Source of the DNA: Chakrabartyella piscis
GTDB taxonomy: Bacteria > Bacillota > Clostridia > Lachnospirales > Anaerotignaceae
Direction: 5' to 3'
Length of the DNA: 64,000 bases
Assembly (NCBI GenBank): GCA_030067835.1
Contig: CP092441.1
Coordinates: 1,860,001-1,924,000, forward strand
The position numbers and the translations under genes were made by a program. Below the pieces are notes generated by a model. It saw nothing but the letters and a program-made list of their open reading frames with translations. It had not been told where the DNA came from and did no database searches. Of the stretch, positions 8,014 through 16,737 are shown piece after piece; position 1 is the first letter of the stretch, and each line of letters starts with the position of its first letter.

Positions 8014-8709
8014 TTACCGCCAGCGCCATTGTGGTTCTACCACTACCTTTTCTACGCTTCCAGACCATGTAATTTCATTGGCACCTACATCCAATCTAGG
8101 GAATGCAGTGCCTATGTATTGCAGATTACAGGACGCACCATCCTTGTAGACTTCCTCTATTTCGCAATTGACTGTGATATAATCCACCACATCCGTCAGT
8201 GTGAAGGAAGTTCCATTTATCGTGAAATCTAGGTCACCAGTTCCATAAATCGTGATGATGGGTGTGGAATAGATGGTGCCACGGTTGTAGATGGTGGTGG
8301 GTTGGGTTAGATCTAGGGTGTCGGAATAGGTGTTGCGTGAGTATTTGAATGGTTGGACTCGAAATGTGAGCAATATTTTCTGATACAAATAAATCACATT
8401 CGAAATTTTGATGCTACCGCTGATTTTTGCACGATACACCTTATCTTTCTCTGTAGAAATAATCAAATCCCCAGAACCATCCAACCATGCCACAATCTCA
8501 TCCAACCGCTTACAAAGTCTGGTGCTACAATAAAATGTCAAATCATAGGGTTTGTATGTTTCATTTTCATCTTCTGTGAAGTATCCACTTCTTCCAGCAA
8601 TGGTAATCTCCGTTTGTTTTCGTTCTGCCTTAATCCTCTGTGGCATCTCATAAATTTGGATACCAAAATCCTTACTGGATTGATTCTTGAATATAAAATA
8701 CCCTTCCAT
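8014..8709 (-). CDS. Distal tail protein (Dit)
   Basis: A 231-aa protein with the N-terminal pattern of Siphovirus Dit proteins (YFIFKNQSSKDFGIQIYEMP, ITIAGRSGYFTEDENETYKP). Dit hexamers form the hub that joins the tail tube to the tail tip. It lies immediately after the tape measure gene, with one base between the two reading frames, which is the conserved gene order of siphovirus tails. Confidence 0.88.
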   Translation of the reverse strand: MEGYFIFKNQSSKDFGIQIYEMPQRIKAERKQTEITIAGRSGYFTEDENETYKPYDLTFYCSTRLCKRLDEIVAWLDGSGDLIISTEKDKVYRAKISGSIKISNVIYLYQKILLTFRVQPFKYSRNTYSDTLDLTQPTTIYNRGTIYSTPIITIYGTGDLDFTINGTSFTLTDVVDYITVNCEIEEVYKDGASCNLQYIGTAFPRLDVGANEITWSGSVEKVVVEPQWRWR

Positions 8710-11700
8710 CTACACACTTCCTTTCGGTTTGGTTCGTTGTTTGCGATAAAATTCCGCTTCTTGCAACAGACTTGTTGTGGAACCATTGCCATCATTTGTC
8801 ATTTTCTCAATGTGGATATTCACATCGCCTTCTTTGGTTTCATTTGTGTTATTGACCACATTTGTATTGGTGTTGCCACCTCTTACAGAAAGGCTTGTAC
8901 CCATTTGACCTATACCTTCATCTACAGATGCTTGCATGGTTCGATACGCAGTTTTCATACGCTTTGTAAAGCCAACTTCTACACCTGCACCAGCTTGTAC
9001 ACCAATTTCTTCTTCCATACGTTTGGATGGTGAATGAATGCTCAAGGATGCCTTCAATGTTGCAATCATCTGATTTGCAATAGACTCTACTGCTCGATAC
9101 AAATCACCAGATTTATCTTCCATACCATCTACCCAACCAGCAATGGCATCGTTACCAATATCCTCCATCATTCCTGGCATATTGGACAGGGTATCCTCCA
9201 CTTCATCAATGAATTCTTCTTCAATCAGCGCCAATTCCTCTGCATAGAATTTCTCTGCAATCTCCTTGGATTTCTCTTGTTGTTCTGTCCAACCTTCCAC
9301 AAATGCTTCATATTTACTATCAGATGCAGCAAGCAATTCTTCTGCAAACATAGTGGCATCGTCCATATCCATATCCAGAATTTCATCCATCAATCCTTCT
9401 GGAATACCCCTTTGTTCTAGCGCTGTCAAGGCTTCATCATAGGCTTCAATGGCTTTGATGTTTTCCTCAAAATCAAGCAACGAAACCTTTCCTGTATCAT
9501 CATCCACAGAGAACAAATCCCCTGTATCAGACAATTTCTTCTGCATATCCTCTTGTTTGGAAATGATTTCATCATAAGCGGTTTCAAATGCCTCTGTAAT
9601 GCTTGCCACACTATCGTCCACAATGGTTTGTGCTGCATCCTCGATTGCATCGCCCAAATCTTCCACACTATCCACAACATCACTGACACCATCATCAATT
9701 CCTGTTGTAATGCCATCCGTCCAGTCATCCGTGAATAAATCTTCCACCTCATCAATGGAATCTTCCATGCCTTCTACGATGACATCGCCAGTGTTGTCCA
9801 CTTCGTTTGCAATGGCTGGTGTGGCTTCTTCAATGCCCTCTACAACACCACTGCCCAGCGTATCTTCCACCGTATCTGCAACCACAACTTCCTCCGCACC
9901 GAAGATGGATAAGAATCCAGAAACCACATTTGCACTCATTTGTTTGGCAATGCTCACCAGATTTGGAATCCCACCTTTGATACCGTTTACCATGGCTGTT
10001 ATCAAGTTCTTTCCTATGGTAAGCAAGGCTTGTGGCAAACTACTAAGCCCACCTTGCAAAGCTGCCGAAACACTAGATGCTGCATTTACCATCAGAGAAC
10101 CTGCACTCTTCACTCCATTGGCAATGGCAGTTGTCAAAGAGCCACCAAGGCTTATCCATTGGAATGCAAAAAATGCCTTTACAATGGCTTCGATAATCGT
10201 TGGAATATTCGCAATGAGAGTTGGAATGTTTTGAATCAATCCCAAACCCAATTGCAAAATCAATTGCAATGCTGCCAATAGCAATTTACTTGCGTTGTTG
10301 TTGATAACATCTGCAATGCTTATGACAATCTCTGGCACTTGCGCTATCAAATTTGGAAGAGCTGCAATCAAGCCCAAACCCAAGGAGGTAATCAACTCGA
10401 TTGCCGCTTCCAAAATCAAATCTGCACTACTACATAAATTTTCCACCAATGCCGCAATGGTGTCCACTGCCACAGGAATCAACTCTGGCAATTGTTCTGC
10501 TATACCGCCAGCAAGGGATGCCAAAAGGACTGCTCCTGTTGCCACAATCTCAGGCAACAACTCAATAATGCCCTCTGCCAATGTGGTGATGATGGCAATT
10601 GCACCATCTGCTATATCTTCCTTGCCATCGGTCAAACCAGATAGGAAGGATTGGATCATGCTCACACCAGCTTCAATGAATGTTGGTGCGTATTCCACAG
10701 CCATATCCAGCACTTCCACAATGGAGGTACCAATGGCTTCTGCCAAACCAGAGAATCCACCTTCTGCATAAGCTTCGCTCAAATTGTTGGCAATATCTGC
10801 AAACTGCCCTACAATATCTGCTGCAATGCCTTCGTTGCTTTGGTAGATGGCAATGCCTAGATTGGTCAGTGTGGTCTTGATTTTCTCGGTGCTAGAAGCA
10901 AGGGTTGCATCCATCTTTTCATAGGCTTCCCCAACCACATCAGCACTGGTGCCCATAGCTTCTAAATTGCTTGCAAATTTTGCACTGTTGTCACCAGACA
11001 ATGCCAAAGCACCCTGTCCAGCTTCTGTACTGGAGAACATATCAATCAGGGATTTGCCACTGGATTCTGCGTAGTTCCCCATCAAATCCAGAACCTCGTT
11101 GAGACCCATACCTTCATCCATCAAATCCGTGAAGCTTTTGCCTGCTAGATCCGTTCCTGCCACTGCATTTTCCAAAGCGGTTGCTGCTGTGGTTCCAGAT
11201 TTCCCAAGTTCCGCAATCATACCGTTGAGTTGGGTGGTTGCTGTTGCTGTTGCTGTACCCATAGAAGTCATGTTTGCAAGGGATGCACCCACTTGTTCAA
11301 AGGATACGCCAAATGCAGCTGCTGTTGGTGTAACGCTTGCCAATTGTTGCCCCAGCTCATCCACAGTGGTGATACCCAAGTTTTGGGTTTGCATCAACAC
11401 TTTTTGAATATCATCAATGCTTTCTACACCCTGTCCATAGGCATTCATGGTTTTTGCAACTGCTGTCAGTGCTGTATCCACATCGGTAAAACCAGCCTTT
11501 GCAAGCATAGCAGATTTTTCCAACACCTCTGTTGCAACTGCCATATCTTCTGTTACAGGAATCCCTGCTGAAAGGGCATTGTATAAACTGTTGCCCATTT
11601 CTGTAGCTGCAACACCTGTTTTACTGGATACCTCTAAAATTTTACTTTCCAGATTGTCTATATCGACTTCCACATCGCCAAACAAAGTGCTTGCCTTTGC

Positions 11701-11901
11701 CATAGATGTTTCAAAGTCTGTACCAACTGCAACTGCAGCACCACCCAGTGCCACCATTGCTGTTGATGCAGCAGTGATTGCAGTGACCGTCACCGCCATA
11801 GCTTTTTTTGCCACAGTTCCCACAGCTGTTAGCTTGCTGGAAAGGTCACTATCATCACCTTTGATTTTGATGATTACAGAACCATCGCTCAATGCTTTCA
11901 C
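8710..11901 (-). CDS. Phage tail tape measure protein
   Basis: At 1063 aa this is the longest gene. The N-terminus (DGSVIIKIKGDDSDLSSKL, then TDFETSMAKASTLFGDVE) matches the TP901-type tape measure family. The middle (about 400-600) contains repeated hydrophobic helices, such as IITTLAEGIIELLPEIVATG, that include putative membrane-active segments. The C-terminal part is acidic and coiled, ending near SIHSPSKRMEEEIG, a conserved tape-measure tail motif. The protein sets tail length and travels in the tail lumen. Confidence 0.95.
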   Translation of the reverse strand: MKALSDGSVIIKIKGDDSDLSSKLTAVGTVAKKAMAVTVTAITAASTAMVALGGAAVAVGTDFETSMAKASTLFGDVEVDIDNLESKILEVSSKTGVAATEMGNSLYNALSAGIPVTEDMAVATEVLEKSAMLAKAGFTDVDTALTAVAKTMNAYGQGVESIDDIQKVLMQTQNLGITTVDELGQQLASVTPTAAAFGVSFEQVGASLANMTSMGTATATATTQLNGMIAELGKSGTTAATALENAVAGTDLAGKSFTDLMDEGMGLNEVLDLMGNYAESSGKSLIDMFSSTEAGQGALALSGDNSAKFASNLEAMGTSADVVGEAYEKMDATLASSTEKIKTTLTNLGIAIYQSNEGIAADIVGQFADIANNLSEAYAEGGFSGLAEAIGTSIVEVLDMAVEYAPTFIEAGVSMIQSFLSGLTDGKEDIADGAIAIITTLAEGIIELLPEIVATGAVLLASLAGGIAEQLPELIPVAVDTIAALVENLCSSADLILEAAIELITSLGLGLIAALPNLIAQVPEIVISIADVINNNASKLLLAALQLILQLGLGLIQNIPTLIANIPTIIEAIVKAFFAFQWISLGGSLTTAIANGVKSAGSLMVNAASSVSAALQGGLSSLPQALLTIGKNLITAMVNGIKGGIPNLVSIAKQMSANVVSGFLSIFGAEEVVVADTVEDTLGSGVVEGIEEATPAIANEVDNTGDVIVEGMEDSIDEVEDLFTDDWTDGITTGIDDGVSDVVDSVEDLGDAIEDAAQTIVDDSVASITEAFETAYDEIISKQEDMQKKLSDTGDLFSVDDDTGKVSLLDFEENIKAIEAYDEALTALEQRGIPEGLMDEILDMDMDDATMFAEELLAASDSKYEAFVEGWTEQQEKSKEIAEKFYAEELALIEEEFIDEVEDTLSNMPGMMEDIGNDAIAGWVDGMEDKSGDLYRAVESIANQMIATLKASLSIHSPSKRMEEEIGVQAGAGVEVGFTKRMKTAYRTMQASVDEGIGQMGTSLSVRGGNTNTNVVNNTNETKEGDVNIHIEKMTNDGNGSTTSLLQEAEFYRKQRTKPKGSV

Positions 11902-11937
11902 CTCTTTCCTTTGGTGAACATCATCGGCGCAATGGCT

Positions 11938-12105
11938 CTACTTGACGTTTGTTTTTTCGATTATGATTTCAAATATCTTTTTACATTTGCGACCTTTGCA
12001 ACGCACAAATACACCTTTGCAGTTTGCATCCTTTTCATATGTCAAAGGCATTTCGTAGCCACAATAAGGGCACTTGACTTTATTGTCCCAGTCGTTTGAG
12101 TGCAT
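11938..12105 (-). CDS. Small zinc-ribbon phage protein (55 aa)
   Basis: From the ATG at 12105 the product starts MHSNDWDNKVKCPYCGYEMP and has two Cys pairs (CPYC, and C...C in RCKGRKCKK), a zinc-ribbon pattern resembling Com-like phage regulators. It overlaps the 3' end of the Gp15-like gene by 26 bases, which favours this start over longer forms. It may bind nucleic acid; no specific role is supported. Confidence 0.6.
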   Translation of the reverse strand: MHSNDWDNKVKCPYCGYEMPLTYEKDANCKGVFVRCKGRKCKKIFEIIIEKTNVK

Positions 12106-12697
12106 CTGCCACACTTCCTTTCCCCATAAGGGCTTGTTCCAATTCAGACAACCCAACTTCAAGATGTTTTGGTAATGGCAAAGCATAAATCTTCTTCATT
12201 TTTTGATAGTACTCCCGTTTTTCTTTTGACATATCCTTGGTAATATCCATCGTTCTGCAATGGATCACTTCCCAAATGAGGTGTTCCTTGGATAATCCAT
12301 GAAAAAGGGCTTGAAAATTCCACCAATGCAAATAAGGAATCTCCAATAAATTGATGTGGTACTGTGCCAAAAACGCTGCATAAATCATTTCTCCATCGTG
12401 CAACAAAGAAAAGGCTCCACTGCGATACACACCCTTTTCTTGTGGTACTGCATCCGTCTGTTTCATTTCTTCCCCACAACGATAAAACCAACACATCAAA
12501 TCCACTGCTTCCTCATCATTCTTGGGAATTTCACCATAGAAAAAGGTCAACGCTTCCATAGCTTTTGTGGCTTCATCTTTTTCAGACGCAAGAATACCCT
12601 CCATCTCCATCATTTGGCGGAAATCAGAGGGTATCTCATATGTTTTGTTGTCTATGCTTATGTTTTTTGGCAAAGTTTCTAGGAGAAATCCTTTCAT
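12080..12697 (-). CDS. Gp15-family phage protein, tail assembly chaperone region
   Basis: A 205-aa protein matching the bacteriophage Gp15 family (EIPSDFRQMMEMEGI, HDGEMIYAAFLAQYHINLLEI, LHWWNFQALFHGL). It lies between the 146-aa chaperone-like gene and the tape measure, the usual place of the second tail assembly chaperone reading frame in TP901/SPP1-like phages. It overlaps the upstream gene by four bases. Confidence 0.8.
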   Translation of the reverse strand: MKGFLLETLPKNISIDNKTYEIPSDFRQMMEMEGILASEKDEATKAMEALTFFYGEIPKNDEEAVDLMCWFYRCGEEMKQTDAVPQEKGVYRSGAFSLLHDGEMIYAAFLAQYHINLLEIPYLHWWNFQALFHGLSKEHLIWEVIHCRTMDITKDMSKEKREYYQKMKKIYALPLPKHLEVGLSELEQALMGKGSVADALKRLGQ

Positions 12698-13134
12698 TTC
12701 TTATATTTGTTGCGTGCAGAACCCACAACTTCCAAAGGTGCTTCACCCTTCATTGCCATTGCCATTTGTGGTTTTTGTGCTGTGTTTGGCTTTGTTGTAT
12801 CTGCCAATTTCTTCATGTTTTTTAATCGATACGCATTCAATTCACTGGAAATGAAGGACACCAATTCAGTTTGATCATAGAGATCAAGCTCCCTACCTGA
12901 GAAAATTGCCATCATGTTTTCTTCTCCTAGAGCTTCTGTCAATTTTGAATCCATCAAGTCTATCAATTCATCTTCAGTAAGACCTTCTTTGTCCTTAATG
13001 GCATTTACTTGCACAATTATATCTTGCCCTAAATCATGCCATTTTTTTGCAAAGGCACTATCAGCTGGAATTTGGATTTCTCTATCTTCAATTTGTAGTC
13101 GTAATACCTTTTCCTTGAAACGGAATTGTCCCAT
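12694..13134 (-). CDS. Putative tail assembly chaperone (146 aa)
   Basis: A Lys/Glu-rich protein starting MGQFRFKEKVLRLQIEDREI, followed by a helical middle (GLTEDELIDLMDSKLTEALG). It lies between the tail tube gene and the Gp15-like gene, with which it overlaps by four bases. This is the classical location of the first tail assembly chaperone protein. The assignment rests mainly on position. Confidence 0.65.
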   Translation of the reverse strand: MGQFRFKEKVLRLQIEDREIQIPADSAFAKKWHDLGQDIIVQVNAIKDKEGLTEDELIDLMDSKLTEALGEENMMAIFSGRELDLYDQTELVSFISSELNAYRLKNMKKLADTTKPNTAQKPQMAMAMKGEAPLEVVGSARNKYKK

Positions 13135-13174
13135 ATTGTTTTCCTCCTGTTTATTATATTGGTTTCATCGCATC

Positions 13175-13206
13175 AAAAAAGCACCTCAAATGAATGAGAT
13201 GCTTTC
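13175..13206 (-). terminator. Terminator of the toxin-1 transcript
   Basis: On the minus strand AGCATCTCA pairs with TGAGGTGCT (one T-G pair) around a TTCATT loop and is followed by TTTTTT. It would end a transcript of about 300 nt started upstream of the 27-aa toxin gene and separates it from the chaperone gene. Confidence 0.75.
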
Positions 13207-13214
13207 CTGGCACA

Positions 13215-13243
13215 TTGACAAATAGCATAATTTATGTTATTGT
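13215..13243 (+). promoter_or_regulatory. Promoter of antitoxin RNA 1
   Basis: TTGACA at 13215-13220 and TATTGT at 13238-13243 are separated by exactly 17 bp. The predicted start is near 13250, facing the toxin gene. Confidence 0.65.
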
Positions 13244-13249
13244 TTTTTC

Positions 13250-13337
13250 ATAAAGAGGAGACCACCAAGTGGTCTGTCTCGCTTTTGTTCTAGGCTACCC
13301 TAAAAACCGGCGAAGTTGATGAGGGTAGCTTTTTTAT
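13250..13337 (+). ncRNA. Candidate antisense antitoxin RNA 1
   Basis: Between the promoter at 13215 and a T run at about 13330-13335 lies an RNA of about 85 nt that runs toward the toxin gene on the opposite strand. It contains one hairpin (AGACCAC-CAA-GTGGTCT) and a terminator hairpin whose arms are GGCTACCCT and AGGGTAGC, ending in TTTTTT. The whole RNA is complementary to the 3' untranslated part of the predicted toxin transcript, the arrangement of the txpA/RatA and bsrG/SR4 type I systems. The boundaries are predicted. Confidence 0.65.
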
Positions 13338-13342
13338 TTCTC

Positions 13343-13426
13343 TTATTTTCTATGTATATAAGAGATTAAGGCAACGATAAATAATCCAAATGTCAACATT
13401 AGCATCAACGATTCAAATACTGTCAT
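13343..13426 (-). CDS. Holin-like type I toxin 1 (27 aa)
   Basis: The ATG at 13426 is preceded by a strong GGAGGGAGGTGAG site and the frame ends with TAA at 13343. The peptide starts MTVFESLMLMLTFGLFIVAL and ends in a basic tail (HRK): one membrane helix with the MTxxES start typical of the Hol-Tox/TxpA/BsrG family of membrane-damaging toxins. It has its own promoter and terminator and an opposing RNA, so it is an autonomous module between the tail tube and chaperone genes. A second homologous module lies at 19409. Confidence 0.8.
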   Translation of the reverse strand: MTVFESLMLMLTFGLFIVALISYIHRK

Positions 13427-13475
13427 AGCCTCACCTCCCTCCGAAAAAAGAGAGACAAACCACCCATCATGGTCT

Positions 13476-13505
13476 CCAGATATATATCATATCACATCTT
13501 GTCAA
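13476..13505 (-). promoter_or_regulatory. Promoter of toxin 1
   Basis: On the minus strand a consensus TTGACA (13505-13500) is followed about 15 bp later by a TATATC-like -10. The predicted 5' leader includes a GAGAC...GTCTC inverted repeat before the ribosome binding site. It lies just past the stop of the tail tube gene, so the toxin can be transcribed without late phage transcription. The -10 is less certain than the -35. Confidence 0.5.
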
Positions 13506-13519
13506 ATCTTACAACATCA

Positions 13520-14023
13520 TCACTCATCGCTATCTGTGTCACCTGTTGCAGTGAATGTATTGGTTGTGGTGTTGAATGTACCATCCACAAAATCGCCAAC
13601 GCCATTCAAGTTCCCAGCAACTTTCACTTTTGCACCACCCTCACCAGAAATGGAAGTCACTTCTACAGCAACCTTGAATTTTCTGGCTTTAAAGGTGCCT
13701 GTTGTGGTGCCAGCTTCAAACAATTCCACACGCACATAATCCACTTCTGCATCTGCACCTGTCAACTGATTTCTACCAATGTCATATAGCTTTTTCACTG
13801 CCACTTCATCAGAAATCAAATCCGAATCAAAAGCAAAGCTGGTTTGATAGCTCAAAATGCTTGTGGTTTGGGATTTTTCACTGACGTATGTAGTGCTGTC
13901 CTTTTGTGGTGCTGGATTTTCGTCAATGGTATTGAACCCAACCCCCATCAAAGAATATGCAGGTGTTGTATCTGTCCCTGTGTTCAAATAATCCGCAATG
14001 TTATATCGCATAACTGTACTCAT
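13520..14023 (-). CDS. Major tail (tube) protein
   Basis: A 167-aa protein starting MSTVMRYNIADYLNTGTDTT with the pattern of phage major tail proteins (YSLMGVGFNTIDENPAPQKD, TSFAFDSDL, RKFKVAVEVTSI). It polymerises into the siphovirus tail tube. It sits between the tail terminator/neck genes and the tail chaperones, as expected. A GGAGG site lies upstream of the start. Confidence 0.85.
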   Translation of the reverse strand: MSTVMRYNIADYLNTGTDTTPAYSLMGVGFNTIDENPAPQKDSTTYVSEKSQTTSILSYQTSFAFDSDLISDEVAVKKLYDIGRNQLTGADAEVDYVRVELFEAGTTTGTFKARKFKVAVEVTSISGEGGAKVKVAGNLNGVGDFVDGTFNTTTNTFTATGDTDSDE

Positions 14024-14044
14024 ATTGTTTCCTCCTTGTTTTGT

Positions 14045-14467
14045 TTATGTTCGTTTCTGGATAAATTCCATCTTCAATTGTATCTGGTATCTTGCCTTGG
14101 TTTCGCTGGTTGCCATTGCATATCCTGTGGTGCTTGCCACAAAACTGACTACACTTCTGCCCTCTCCCAAATCAGGAAAATTCCCAATCAGGCTTTGTTC
14201 TCGTAACCATTCTGAAAAATCTTCAAAGAAAGCAAGGTTTTCCAACTGTTGCAAAATTTCACTGCCATAGGCTTCCCTGCTACAAAGAACACACAGAAAC
14301 TGTCGGTATGTAGAGCCATCTGTATAGGTTCGCACCACTTCATTTGTGGGAATGGCTTCCACAGAATAGCTGCTTTCTTCTGCTGGCAAAAAATCCACAT
14401 TCAGCTTATTATTCGCCAAAGGTTCGTATGTACGCAAAAACTTACGCACACTCTCCATCGTATTCAT
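14045..14467 (-). CDS. Putative tail terminator / minor capsid protein
   Basis: A 140-aa product (MNTMESVRKFLRTYEPLANN ...) of the small proteins found between neck genes and the tail tube; a tail terminator role fits both position and size. The ATG at 14467 overlaps the upstream stop (ATGA), so I chose it over a GTG one codon earlier. The family is not named with confidence. Confidence 0.65.
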   Translation of the reverse strand: MNTMESVRKFLRTYEPLANNKLNVDFLPAEESSYSVEAIPTNEVVRTYTDGSTYRQFLCVLCSREAYGSEILQQLENLAFFEDFSEWLREQSLIGNFPDLGEGRSVVSFVASTTGYAMATSETKARYQIQLKMEFIQKRT

Positions 14468-14850
14468 CACAATCTTCCTTTCATGTAGTTCTCAAGGTCT
14501 TTTTCCACCTCGTCACTTCTATCTGCCATCATTCTTTTGTCCCATTCCTTGCCACGCATAGGGGAATCGTTGTAGGTAAGTTCTTCTCCTGTTGGTTGTT
14601 TTGGTGCACGTCCAGCCCTCACTATGCCTACATACTGATAATGTGCATAAGGTCCCTCATAAATTATAGAATCCTTAGTCACCCTTGTCTTCCCAACCAT
14701 GTGTGCGCCAGAACCTTCAGACATGGGAACATAAAGTCGTGACAATCGTTCTACCGTATCTGCTAAATGCTTCTGTGCCTCCGTGCTTTCTCCAAGTCCC
14801 ATCTTTTTCAGGATGGCTTTGTAATCTACATCTACGATAATATCGCTCAT
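14467..14850 (-). CDS. Minor capsid / neck protein (Minor_capsid_2-like)
   Basis: A 127-aa protein whose middle (SRLYVPMSEGSGAHMVGKTR, YEGPYAHYQYVG) matches the minor capsid protein 2 family, which is related to HK97 gp10 neck proteins. It is translationally coupled to the downstream gene and lies four bases from the next upstream one. It probably helps connect head and tail. Confidence 0.75.
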   Translation of the reverse strand: MSDIIVDVDYKAILKKMGLGESTEAQKHLADTVERLSRLYVPMSEGSGAHMVGKTRVTKDSIIYEGPYAHYQYVGIVRAGRAPKQPTGEELTYNDSPMRGKEWDKRMMADRSDEVEKDLENYMKGRL

Positions 14851-14853
14851 ACA

Positions 14854-15198
14854 TCAACCTCCTTTGATGGCAATGTGTGGCAACTTCCCTCGTCTATTAT
14901 CTCCAACGGATAACACAGTGAAGTATTCCATACCTGCTAGATCTGCTTGTTTTGTGATGGCAGAAACCACTCCATGCACCACCAAATCACCTATTTTTAT
15001 ATCACAAGGCAATTCCACAGATTCTGGAATCCTGACAACGAAGGTGTTGCCACTGGTCAATCCTTTGTCCTGTACTGCTGCAATCATTTTGGAAAACCAG
15101 CTGACACCTTCTATGGAATATGCTTCATATACATCCAAATCTTCTTCCAGATCATATGATTTTTGGATGATGGTAATGGTTTGGTCTGCTCCTAACAT
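14854..15198 (-). CDS. Minor capsid / head-closure protein (114 aa)
   Basis: A beta-rich protein (DQTITIIQKSYDLEEDLDVY, VRIPESVELPCDIKIGDLVV) with the look of the head-closure proteins encoded second after the capsid. It overlaps the upstream connector gene by seven bases. The function is assigned from position and general pattern. Confidence 0.65.
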   Translation of the reverse strand: MLGADQTITIIQKSYDLEEDLDVYEAYSIEGVSWFSKMIAAVQDKGLTSGNTFVVRIPESVELPCDIKIGDLVVHGVVSAITKQADLAGMEYFTVLSVGDNRRGKLPHIAIKGG

Positions 15199-15548
15199 CT
15201 TCCCACCCCCCGATACAACAATCCAGTGTTTCCCAGATACAATTCCACCACTTCATTCAGTTGCTGCACCTCTGTTTTCACAATGCTGGTACCAATGGTA
15301 TAGCTGACAGAAATACCGTCATTGGTTTCCGATGCAACATCTCCACCATTCTCAAATTTATCGTAAATATCCACCAAACCACAGCAGGTCTCTTTGATTT
15401 CGTCCAGTTCTGCATCTTCTTCTGTGATGTTGCCACCTGTCACAAGGTTTATGTATGCAGTGGCTTTTCTGGCAAGGCGAAGGAAGGTGTCCTCCGCCAA
15501 AGTACCAAGATATTCTTCTGTGTAGTAGGTATAATCTGCATATGCCAT
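15192..15548 (-). CDS. Head-tail connector / adaptor protein
   Basis: A 118-aa, mostly helical acidic protein (YYTEEYLGTLAEDTFLRLAR, DEIKETCCGLVDIYDKF) of the DNA-packaging adaptor type. It follows the capsid and a small coiled-coil gene, the usual place for the gp6/gp15-like adaptor. The start has a GGAGGTAGGCT site. Confidence 0.7.
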   Translation of the reverse strand: MAYADYTYYTEEYLGTLAEDTFLRLARKATAYINLVTGGNITEEDAELDEIKETCCGLVDIYDKFENGGDVASETNDGISVSYTIGTSIVKTEVQQLNEVVELYLGNTGLLYRGVGRC

Positions 15549-15561
15549 AGCCTACCTCCTG

Positions 15562-15777
15562 TTATTCCGCCTCTTTTTCAGCTTCTTTTTCAGCTTCTTT
15601 TTCAGCAGCCTTTGCAGCTTCTTTTTCAGCAGCCTTTGCAGCTTTTTTCAAGGCTGTGTTTTCCTTTTGCAAGGCTCTGTTTTTCTTCTCCAAATCCGCA
15701 ACCATTTTCGTTTTTGCTTCCAACTCCAAGGTATCAGATTTTGGTTTATCTACACCCATTCCGACTTTTTTAGACAT
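15562..15777 (-). CDS. Lys/Glu/Ala-repeat coiled-coil phage protein (71 aa)
   Basis: The ATG at 15777 lies nine bases from an AGGAGG site; a start three codons earlier would abut the site and is less likely. Residues from about 20 to the end form a coiled coil, and the C-terminal third is a tandem array of KEAAKAAE and KEAE units encoded by 12-base DNA repeats. Such low-complexity proteins after the capsid gene may decorate or assist the capsid. Function unknown. Confidence 0.6.
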   Translation of the reverse strand: MSKKVGMGVDKPKSDTLELEAKTKMVADLEKKNRALQKENTALKKAAKAAEKEAAKAAEKEAEKEAEKEAE

Positions 15778-15794
15778 AGTTTTCATCCTCCTTC

Positions 15795-16697
15795 TTATTC
15801 ATCATCATCAGCTTCTTCCACAACCGCTGCTTTGTGGCTGAGGTAGATACCAGCAACTTTGTTCTTATACACATCCACGATTCCGTATTTTCTGTATTTG
15901 GAAATATATCCGTCTGCATTTGGATTGCTGTCTGGTGCAATGACTGCACTTGCTGTATGCTTGTCAAACTTGATGATTGCTGGTTTATGAATGATCATAA
16001 AGTTGATGTCCAAACCATCTTCTGCCTTTTTGTAGTGACCAGCTTCTTCGCCAGTGGATTTTCCATCCAACAAATCAATTGCTGTGTAGAATCTGGATTG
16101 TGGCACTTTCTTTGTTGTGGTGAATTTCGCCAAAACCTCTCTGGATTCTGTGGTTTCCAAAGCCATAACACTGTTGACAAGGGTTGGTGTAGCGTACAAA
16201 AGTCTATTTTCTTCTGGCACCTCATCTTCATCCATTTGGCTGGTTGCAACAAGCAAAGCGGATAAGAATGCAGCACCGCCTTCATATGTTGCTGGTTCTG
16301 CAACGGAAATGCCCTCTGTACCAGCAATTGTTGCAAATACAAAAGCATCTGCTTCTGGTGCAACCTTGGTGCGTTGTAATTCGCCACCAGCCATACCAAA
16401 GGCAATGTCAAATGTTTCTTGGTTGTCCATTGCATCCACAGAGATTTTTGCACCCCTGTCATAGTTGAATTCTGCTGTTTTCCAAACCACACTAACAGAA
16501 CTGTCGGTATAACCGCTGCTTCTGTCATAGTCTCCCAAACCATCTACATCTACTTGTGGGTACAAAATTTCCTTTGCGTTTGCACCAGCTTTCATAAGAG
16601 ATGCATCGCTGGTCAAATCCGCTGTCACCGAAGCATTTTGGTATACTTCGTCCAAAAGGTCGGTGTAATTCTTTGCAAGTGTAATGTTATTTGCCAT
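15795..16697 (-). CDS. Major capsid protein
   Basis: A 300-aa protein starting MANNITLAKNYTDLLDEVYQ. Its features fit HK97-fold capsid proteins: an N-terminal arm, WKTAEFNYDRGAKISVDAMD, an A-domain region (LYATPTLVNSVM) and a C-terminal PAIIKFDKHT segment. It follows the scaffold gene and precedes the connectors. An AAGGAGGAAACAAC site precedes the start. Confidence 0.85.
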   Translation of the reverse strand: MANNITLAKNYTDLLDEVYQNASVTADLTSDASLMKAGANAKEILYPQVDVDGLGDYDRSSGYTDSSVSVVWKTAEFNYDRGAKISVDAMDNQETFDIAFGMAGGELQRTKVAPEADAFVFATIAGTEGISVAEPATYEGGAAFLSALLVATSQMDEDEVPEENRLLYATPTLVNSVMALETTESREVLAKFTTTKKVPQSRFYTAIDLLDGKSTGEEAGHYKKAEDGLDINFMIIHKPAIIKFDKHTASAVIAPDSNPNADGYISKYRKYGIVDVYKNKVAGIYLSHKAAVVEEADDDE

Positions 16698-16737
16698 GTT
16701 GTTTCCTCCTTGTTTTTGTTATTGTTTTGTTGTGACA

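Noticed and set aside
11099-11917. Plus-strand frames within the tape measure gene
   Set aside because: They are shadows of the Ala/Thr-rich tape measure coding strand.
13141-13519. Programmed frameshift between tail chaperone frames across the gap
   Set aside because: The gap contains terminators and a separate small gene; the chaperone genes lie on the far side and overlap each other by only four bases without a slippery site that I could see.
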